Assembly (NCBI RefSeq): GCF_024347495.1
Contig: NZ_AP025491.1
Coordinates: 558,001 to 622,000, forward strand
Reading direction: 5' to 3'
Source: Vibrio gallaecicus
Lineage (GTDB): Bacteria > Pseudomonadota > Gammaproteobacteria > Enterobacterales > Vibrionaceae
Length of the DNA stretch: 64,000 nucleotides
Position numbers and translations under genes: made by a program. The notes below the pieces were generated by a model, which worked only from the letters and a program-made list of their open reading frames with translations, ran no database searches and had not been told where the DNA came from. Below, piece by piece: positions 58,669 through 64,000 of the stretch (positions are counted from its first letter, which is position 1; every line of letters starts with the position of its first letter).

Positions 58669-60471
58669 TTAACCTTGAGTGAATCGCTTTTCGATAAGAG
58701 TGACTGCAGGGTAAGATTTTCCTGATTCTAATGCTTCTTGAGTCGCTTTTTTCTCATCAAGGTCTATCCAGAAAAGTCCATATTCCATGCTTTTTGAATC
58801 CAAAATATCACGAGATAAAGCCGTACCCACAGTTTCTGGCAGTTTTACATAGCGCCAGTGAGCAGCTCTTGAAAATGGAACTGAGTAGGTAGGGATAACG
58901 CAATTACAGTTGGCAATTTGCTCTTGAATTAAACGTGAGAATGTTGCTTTTTTATCGACATCAAATTCAGCGTCATACGACTCAATCAACTCATCCATTT
59001 TCGGGTCAGAAAAGTTGGTGAAGTTGTTAGTTTGTGGTTTAGCGTTAGCTGAGTGGAAATATTGCCAATAAGCCGGCATTTGTGGTGCGCCCATCCCAAG
59101 GAATGCTGCCTGGTGTTTCTTTTCAAGTAACGACTTAAAGCCTGTTGCACCATCCACCAATTTTAACTCTATTTCGAGACCTGCTTTGCGCGCTTCTTCT
59201 TTTAATACAATGACACGTTGAGAATGCATTTTTGACAGGTAAGTTAACGTAATGCTTAATCGGTCACCATTTTCATTAATGCGAATGCCATCTTTATCAA
59301 GCGTTGAATAACCAGCGAGATCGAAGTATTTATCAGCAAGCTCTAAATCAAAGGCTTTAGCTTTTATCTGTTTATTATCGTAATCACCGAAGCCTGAACC
59401 AAAACTTTGTTGATGTGAATAGTCGCCACGTAATGCGATATCGATCATTTTTGGAACGTTCAAAGAGTGGGCGATACCACTACGAAGATTGTCATTTCCC
59501 ATTTTTTCAGCATTCAGGTTCAACCAAACACCAGCAGCCCCTTGAGGCGACTCATTGAAAAACCATTTCTTTTCGATAAAGCCACGATCGTATAAATCGC
59601 CTTTGGCTTTGTCGTGCCAAACAGAAGGGAATACCATGTAATAAGCGTCCAGTTCACCTTTCTCAAAGTACTTAATTGAGATATCAGAATCACGGATCAC
59701 TTTCAGTAGGATGTTATCTACGTTGTAACGGTGTTGATAATATTTATTACCGTAGCCCCACCAATTATCCACTTTGGATAATTTAACGTACTTACCTTTT
59801 TTAATCTTCGCGACTTTATAAGGTCCCGTTACTGGTTCGGCTTTCCAGTTGTAACGTTTTACAAAATTCTTAGGAATGCCTTTGGGATAAAAATGCGCAG
59901 GCTTTGGCAAAATATTGAGACGCATTAGTAATTCATCATTGGCTAATGCATTAGCAGAATGAAGGGCAAATGTATGTTCGTCATAAACGGTAATGTCGGC
60001 TATTTTTTTGGTATAGAAATCTTTGTACCATGGTGCTTTAGTATGAGAGCTTCTCATGTAGTCAAAGACAAATCTAAAATCTTCACTTGTGACTGGTTTC
60101 CCATCGGTCCATCGCGCACTTTCGTCTAATTGAAAGTAAATGGTTTTTTGATCATCCCCGAATGCCCACTTTTTAGCGAGAGAAGGCACAAATTGACGTG
60201 TGTTTGGGTGCTGCTGAATGAGCGACGGGTTGCCATCCATAATGAAAGCTCTGAAGCTGCCATTCGAGTCAGGGCCTACCGTGCGCATTGTAAGGGGGAA
60301 GCTAGTAATGTGAACTCGGTAAGTACCACCTTGTTTTGCATTAGGATCGGCAAAAATAGGTTGGTCATTATTCGTTATCCATTCGAGCGATTCAGGTAAG
60401 TTTTCAGCTGATGAAATCCCCGGGATTACAAGACAGGCGAACAGCAGAAGTGTCTTAGAAATTTTATTCAT
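58669..60471 (-). CDS. Family 5 extracellular solute-binding protein (YejA/OppA-like)
   Basis: A 600-residue periplasmic protein with a signal peptide (LLLFACLVIPGISSAENLP). The family-5 core is clear: RTVGPDSNGSFRAFIMDGNP, WTDGKPVTSEDFRFVFDYMR, TGPYKVAKIKKGKYVKLSKV and LRSGIAHSLNVPKMIDIALR. Its relatively long length and the opening pattern (LPESLEWITNNDQPIFADPN) resemble YejA, the binding protein of the YejABEF peptide (microcin C) importer. It captures peptides or similar solutes and delivers them to the permeases encoded upstream. Confidence 0.9.
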   Translation of the reverse strand: MNKISKTLLLFACLVIPGISSAENLPESLEWITNNDQPIFADPNAKQGGTYRVHITSFPLTMRTVGPDSNGSFRAFIMDGNPSLIQQHPNTRQFVPSLAKKWAFGDDQKTIYFQLDESARWTDGKPVTSEDFRFVFDYMRSSHTKAPWYKDFYTKKIADITVYDEHTFALHSANALANDELLMRLNILPKPAHFYPKGIPKNFVKRYNWKAEPVTGPYKVAKIKKGKYVKLSKVDNWWGYGNKYYQHRYNVDNILLKVIRDSDISIKYFEKGELDAYYMVFPSVWHDKAKGDLYDRGFIEKKWFFNESPQGAAGVWLNLNAEKMGNDNLRSGIAHSLNVPKMIDIALRGDYSHQQSFGSGFGDYDNKQIKAKAFDLELADKYFDLAGYSTLDKDGIRINENGDRLSITLTYLSKMHSQRVIVLKEEARKAGLEIELKLVDGATGFKSLLEKKHQAAFLGMGAPQMPAYWQYFHSANAKPQTNNFTNFSDPKMDELIESYDAEFDVDKKATFSRLIQEQIANCNCVIPTYSVPFSRAAHWRYVKLPETVGTALSRDILDSKSMEYGLFWIDLDEKKATQEALESGKSYPAVTLIEKRFTQG

Positions 60472-60621
60472 GTTAGCTCCAAGCTTTTATTGTATGAGTG
60501 TTTACCGCACTCTTATTCATCTTTTAATGGCAGCAATTCTGTCCTTACGCAGTCGCTAAACGAATAAACGAGCGACAACTGACTTTACAGTTTTAAACAC
60601 AGCCAAAGAACAGAGTTAAAA

Positions 60622-61665
60622 TTAGATATAGCGGGTGAATTTTTTAGGATCGAAGGCTTCACGAACCCCCTCACCGATAAAGGTCACCATGGTTAACACT
60701 GAAACGATGGCAAAAACGACAGAGCTAATGATCCAATAAGCGTCTAAGTTCGATTTGCCTTGCTGAAGTAAATCACCCCAGCTTGGGGTAGGGGGCATGA
60801 GCCCTAGACCTAAGTAATCCAGTGCGGTTAGCGTTGTGATATTCGCGACAATGCCAAACGGCGCAAGTGTCACGATCATCACCATGGTATTGGGTAAGAT
60901 ATGTTTAATAATGACTCGGAACATACCCGCACCTTGTGCCCTTGCCGCAGTCACGTATTCACGAGCCTTTTCTTTATAAGTCATGGTACGCATGTACCAA
61001 GTGATACTTATCCAACCGAAAAGAACGTTTATGAAAACAAAAAGGAAGAAGCTAGGTTGTATGATGGAAACCATAATCATGATGACGTACAAGAATGGAA
61101 CCATCGACCAAACTTCAATCACTCGTTGCATGACTAGATCAAACCTCCCGCCTAAATACCCCATAAGAGAACCCACGAGTACGCCAATTGTGTAGGAAAT
61201 GGCTAATGTGAGCATGGCAAACCAAATTGCGATTCTGAAGCCATAAATTAAGCGTGCCAGTACATCTCGGCCTGATTGGTCGGTGCCTAAATAATGTTGC
61301 TGCTCGAATGAAGGCGCTGTTGGCGGGTAGTTAACACCATCAAAGTCTTGCTCATACGGGTCCCAAGGCACAATTGGCATTAGAACCCAGTTACCTTCGT
61401 CTTGTACTTTGAATTGCTCTCTTAGCTCACGATAATTCGCTTCGTAATCATAATCCTGCCCAAGAGTGCGCCCAGTGACGACGTGTGTATAAGTCGGGAA
61501 GTACCAGTTACCGTCATAAGAAACTATAAGGGCTTTATTATTGACGAATACTTCTGCGATTGAAGACAGAAGTACAAGGGCAGTCAGTACAATAAAAGAG
61601 TAATAGCTGCGCTTAATAGAACGGAATCGTTTCAGTTTTTTCTTCGTTAAAGGATCAATTTGCAT
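60622..61665 (-). CDS. Peptide ABC permease (YejE/OppC-like)
   Basis: The start ATG 61665 (MQIDPLTKKKLKRFRSIKRS) lies two bases after the preceding permease's stop; the open frame to 61710 is not needed. The 347 residues comprise an N-terminal helix, a large periplasmic loop with the YejE pattern (NWYFPTYTHVVTGRTLGQDY) and five further helices containing the ABC-permease EAA loop (YVTAARAQGAGMFRVIIKHI). It pairs with the OppB/YejB-like permease. Confidence 0.92.
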   Translation of the reverse strand: MQIDPLTKKKLKRFRSIKRSYYSFIVLTALVLLSSIAEVFVNNKALIVSYDGNWYFPTYTHVVTGRTLGQDYDYEANYRELREQFKVQDEGNWVLMPIVPWDPYEQDFDGVNYPPTAPSFEQQHYLGTDQSGRDVLARLIYGFRIAIWFAMLTLAISYTIGVLVGSLMGYLGGRFDLVMQRVIEVWSMVPFLYVIMIMVSIIQPSFFLFVFINVLFGWISITWYMRTMTYKEKAREYVTAARAQGAGMFRVIIKHILPNTMVMIVTLAPFGIVANITTLTALDYLGLGLMPPTPSWGDLLQQGKSNLDAYWIISSVVFAIVSVLTMVTFIGEGVREAFDPKKFTRYI

Positions 61666-61667
61666 GA

Positions 61668-62687
61668 TTAGCGTCCAAATTTCACTCTTGGGTCTACTGC
61701 AGCCACGCATAGGTCAGACAAGATATTGCCGAACATGAGCAGCAGGGATGAAATAGTAAGAATGCCCATTACGACTGGGTAGTCTCGCTCAACAATGGAT
61801 TCGTATCCTAATAAACCGATACCATCGATATTGAATACCACTTCAATGAGAAATGAGCCTGCAACAAAAACAGAAACCACATTGCCTAAGTGACTGGCAA
61901 TAGGAATTAGGCTATTTCTAAGTGCGTGCCTTCTTACTGCTTTGTTAAAGGGCAGACCCTTCGCTATCGCGGTTTTTACGTAATCGGCTGCTAGGTTCTC
62001 TAGCAAGTTATTTTTCATTGTCATGGTGAGAATGGCGAAGTCACCAATGATGTAACAAATTAGAGGCAATAGAGCGTGTGAAAATAGGTCTCGAACTTGT
62101 TGAATGAATGACATTTCATCAAAATCATCACTGATGAATTCACCCATAGGAAACCAGCCTAAATGAAAGGCAAAGAAAGAGATGAGAAATACACCGACCA
62201 CATAGTTAGGCAGGGCGTAGCCAATAAAAACCATGACTGAGCTGACGTTGTCAAACTTAGAACCATGCTTTATGGCTTTCAAAATGCCTAGAGGAATAGA
62301 CACGAGATAACTGATAATAAAAGTCCAGAAGCCAAAGAACATGGAAACTGGCAACCTCTCTTCTATCATGTCCCACACTGGCTCGTAGTAACGAGTCGAT
62401 TCACCAAGGTCAAACTGAACTAATTTAGTTAACCATTCTTGGTAGGCTTCAAAAATTGGTTTATCTAACCCGTAAAACTCATTGAGCTCAGCAATTTGGT
62501 CTTCTGATAAAGATTGAGAACCTTGTTGTCCGGCACTGCCGCCATCAATGGATTGGCTTTGCATTTGAGATATCATGCGCTCAACTGGACCGCCAGGGAC
62601 AAATCGAGTTAGAGCAAAGACTAATAGAGTCACACCGATGAAAGTCGGGATGATGAGTAGCAGCCTTCGGATAAAGTAGGCAAACAA
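61668..62687 (-). CDS. Peptide ABC permease (YejB/OppB-like)
   Basis: The best start is TTG 62687 (FAYFIRRLLLIIPTFIGVTL), with AAGGAG six bases upstream; the open frame to 62741 lacks this. The 339 residues contain the N-terminal helix and signature ALTRFVPGGPVERM, a Ser/Gln-rich periplasmic loop, and the EAA-type loop YVKTAIAKGLPFNKAVRRHA. YejB and this protein share the RFVPGGPV stretch after helix one. It is the first transporter gene of the operon (YejB, YejE, binding protein, two ATPases). Confidence 0.9.
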   Translation of the reverse strand: MFAYFIRRLLLIIPTFIGVTLLVFALTRFVPGGPVERMISQMQSQSIDGGSAGQQGSQSLSEDQIAELNEFYGLDKPIFEAYQEWLTKLVQFDLGESTRYYEPVWDMIEERLPVSMFFGFWTFIISYLVSIPLGILKAIKHGSKFDNVSSVMVFIGYALPNYVVGVFLISFFAFHLGWFPMGEFISDDFDEMSFIQQVRDLFSHALLPLICYIIGDFAILTMTMKNNLLENLAADYVKTAIAKGLPFNKAVRRHALRNSLIPIASHLGNVVSVFVAGSFLIEVVFNIDGIGLLGYESIVERDYPVVMGILTISSLLLMFGNILSDLCVAAVDPRVKFGR

Positions 62688-62785
62688 TTCAAACTCCTTT
62701 ATTGAATTCTTATCACACCAAATGAAGGAAGACTGGCTCACGAAGAGCCAGTCTTAATTAACGCTATTGAGAATAGCTATAGTGC

Positions 62786-64000
62786 TTATTTACGGTAGTT
62801 AGTGCTTGTGAGAACAGGCAGCTGCTCAAGTGCATAACGATATTGGATGTATTCTCTTGAACTCCATAACCAGATTGTTTCTGGGTTAATATCATAGAGT
62901 TCAGCTGTATCTGGAGAACGTTGTAGTTCTTCATCAACAATCGTTACGTATTGTTCAGCCCAGTTAAGTAGCGCTGGTAGATACACATCGTCATCTTCAT
63001 TTGCTTGGATAGCTTTCCATGCCGCATGCAAGTTGTCTTTACTGTTACAGCGAGTAGGGTTAGCCGTCACTGTGAAGCACTTGTTAGTACGGTCTTCAGT
63101 GAACTTAGCTGGTGAGAAGAAAGAACCACGGAACAAAGACTCAAAGTAAGGTGTTTCTTTCAATAGCTCTACAGCCGCTGTGTCACGTAGCATAACCAGT
63201 GTGAAGTCATTAACAGTACGAACGCCATTTGCCTTCAAGTTACTCTTCGTTGTGTAGTTAGTGTCGTCTAGCTTCACTAAGTCATCTTGTTTTCCGTTGA
63301 TCAAGAGGGCTTTTTCGGCCATACGTTTTGCTAAACCGTTACGACGAGTAACTACATAGTTTCGAGTTTTCAGGCTGAATGTCACACTGCCATTCTCATC
63401 AACTGATGCGTCTGGGCTAGTCAGTGAAATATCATCAAGTAGATCTTGTGAGCTATCAGCTAGGCCATATTCTTCTGCATCACCAAACGCTACAAAGTTA
63501 TTTAGCAGCGCTGAGAACAAAGGTGTAACCGTATTATCAGATAACTGGAAGAATGCCTTCAGGTTATATAGGTACGGTGGTACATCAATGGCTCTCTTGA
63601 TGTCTGGGCGGTATGCCATAACGGTATTCGCTCTTTCACCATCTTTATCAACAAAGATAGGGTCTGGGAATGAGTCCATGCCGTAGCCAAGGTAACCAAG
63701 GTAAGTTTTGATCTTCTGTGGTGTACCTTGTGTTCCACTTTGTATGCTAGATACATCGAGTAGGGCAATATTCGATTTATCACGAGCGCTAGAGTAATCA
63801 CTACGCTTCACAAGCATTTGTGCTGCTACTAGCTTATCTGCCCAAATACCGAACTGATCAACTGCGGTTGAAGAGTTGTTGTATGGGTTGTTTGCTCGCA
63901 TATTTGCATACGGGCGACCATCACGAGTTTCCGATAGAACTTGGATTCTGTCGCGACTTGAAGCCATGATGTTCACTAGATCTTCGTCAAAACAAGATTC
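62786..64000 (-). CDS. Partial unidentified protein upstream of the peptide ABC operon
   Basis: The frame is open to the right edge without a stop, and in-frame codons before the first internal start read ESCFDEDLVNIMASSRDR, so the real start lies outside the window. The visible 404 residues are polar and mixed alpha/beta, with no recognisable metal or nucleotide motif (for example VFAFGDAEEYGLADSS-like VAFGDAEEYGLADSS, NPETIWLWSSREYIQYRYAL near the end). Its C-terminus is 98 bases upstream of the YejB-like gene, in the same orientation, so it may belong to the same operon. I do not recognise the family. Confidence 0.6.
   Translation of the reverse strand, partial: ESCFDEDLVNIMASSRDRIQVLSETRDGRPYANMRANNPYNNSSTAVDQFGIWADKLVAAQMLVKRSDYSSARDKSNIALLDVSSIQSGTQGTPQKIKTYLGYLGYGMDSFPDPIFVDKDGERANTVMAYRPDIKRAIDVPPYLYNLKAFFQLSDNTVTPLFSALLNNFVAFGDAEEYGLADSSQDLLDDISLTSPDASVDENGSVTFSLKTRNYVVTRRNGLAKRMAEKALLINGKQDDLVKLDDTNYTTKSNLKANGVRTVNDFTLVMLRDTAAVELLKETPYFESLFRGSFFSPAKFTEDRTNKCFTVTANPTRCNSKDNLHAAWKAIQANEDDDVYLPALLNWAEQYVTIVDEELQRSPDTAELYDINPETIWLWSSREYIQYRYALEQLPVLTSTNYRK

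Overview
The window looks like chromosomal DNA of a marine gammaproteobacterium, most probably a Vibrio or close Vibrionaceae relative. Supporting this are the low-to-moderate GC content, VCR-like integron attC sites, a large secreted GH18 chitinase, a Tat-type PhoX phosphatase, YggL, Ohr, RsuA and a FecIRA-type iron locus, and an overall mix of regulators, chemoreceptors and iron transport. No tool was run; gene names rest on motif recognition.

Layout. 1-8.6 kb: a locus of exported proteins: a caspase-fold protein, a CHASE2 membrane protein without an output domain, a small exported protein, and a 1429-residue beta-propeller-like protein ending in a second caspase domain. A partial exported gene is divergent from it at the left edge. 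8.8-10 kb: two small housekeeping-type genes. 10.0-17.2 kb: a composite transposon. Two nearly identical IS5-family (IS903-like) elements in direct orientation bracket a broken piece of a mobile gene-cassette array (attC sites, HTH, unknown, HEAT-like, GNAT and methyltransferase genes). The whole unit is flanked by a perfect 9-bp target duplication, and an IS30-family element sits inside one cassette gene. 17.4-21.4 kb: TetR regulator plus oxidoreductase, Ohr, RNase HI and RsuA. 21.5-28.9 kb: EamA exporter with a divergent MarR regulator, a diguanylate cyclase translationally coupled to a solute-binding protein, a frameshifted AEC transporter, a homocysteine methyltransferase homologue and a small Cys-rich protein. 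29.3-32.5 kb: chitinase.

33-41.3 kb: a DUF4136-like lipoprotein, an AraC/TonB-receptor/DUF2218 siderophore locus with a Fur-like site, a chemoreceptor, and the D,D-carboxypeptidase DacA. 41.4-48.2 kb: PhoX, YggL, an EamA exporter with a divergent Lrp/AsnC regulator, and several small unknown proteins. 48.3-54.6 kb: a PKD-type lipoprotein and a Fur-controlled fecI-fecR-fecA-like operon whose receptor carries an unusual coiled-coil insertion. 55.0-55.3 kb: tRNA-Leu(UAA) and tRNA-Cys(GCA). 55.8 kb: an XRE-type HTH protein. 56.7-64 kb: a Yej/Opp-like peptide ABC transporter operon (two permeases, binding protein, two ATPases) preceded by a gene that runs off the right edge.

Two points deserve most attention. 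First, the two-caspase/CHASE2 locus appears to work outside the cytoplasm and has no function I can name. Second, the composite transposon shows that cassette-array DNA has moved as an IS-bracketed unit. A smaller recurring oddity is tandem repeats with periods of 7 or 19 bases that begin at, or contain, the stop codon of the adjacent gene and so place stop codons in every frame.
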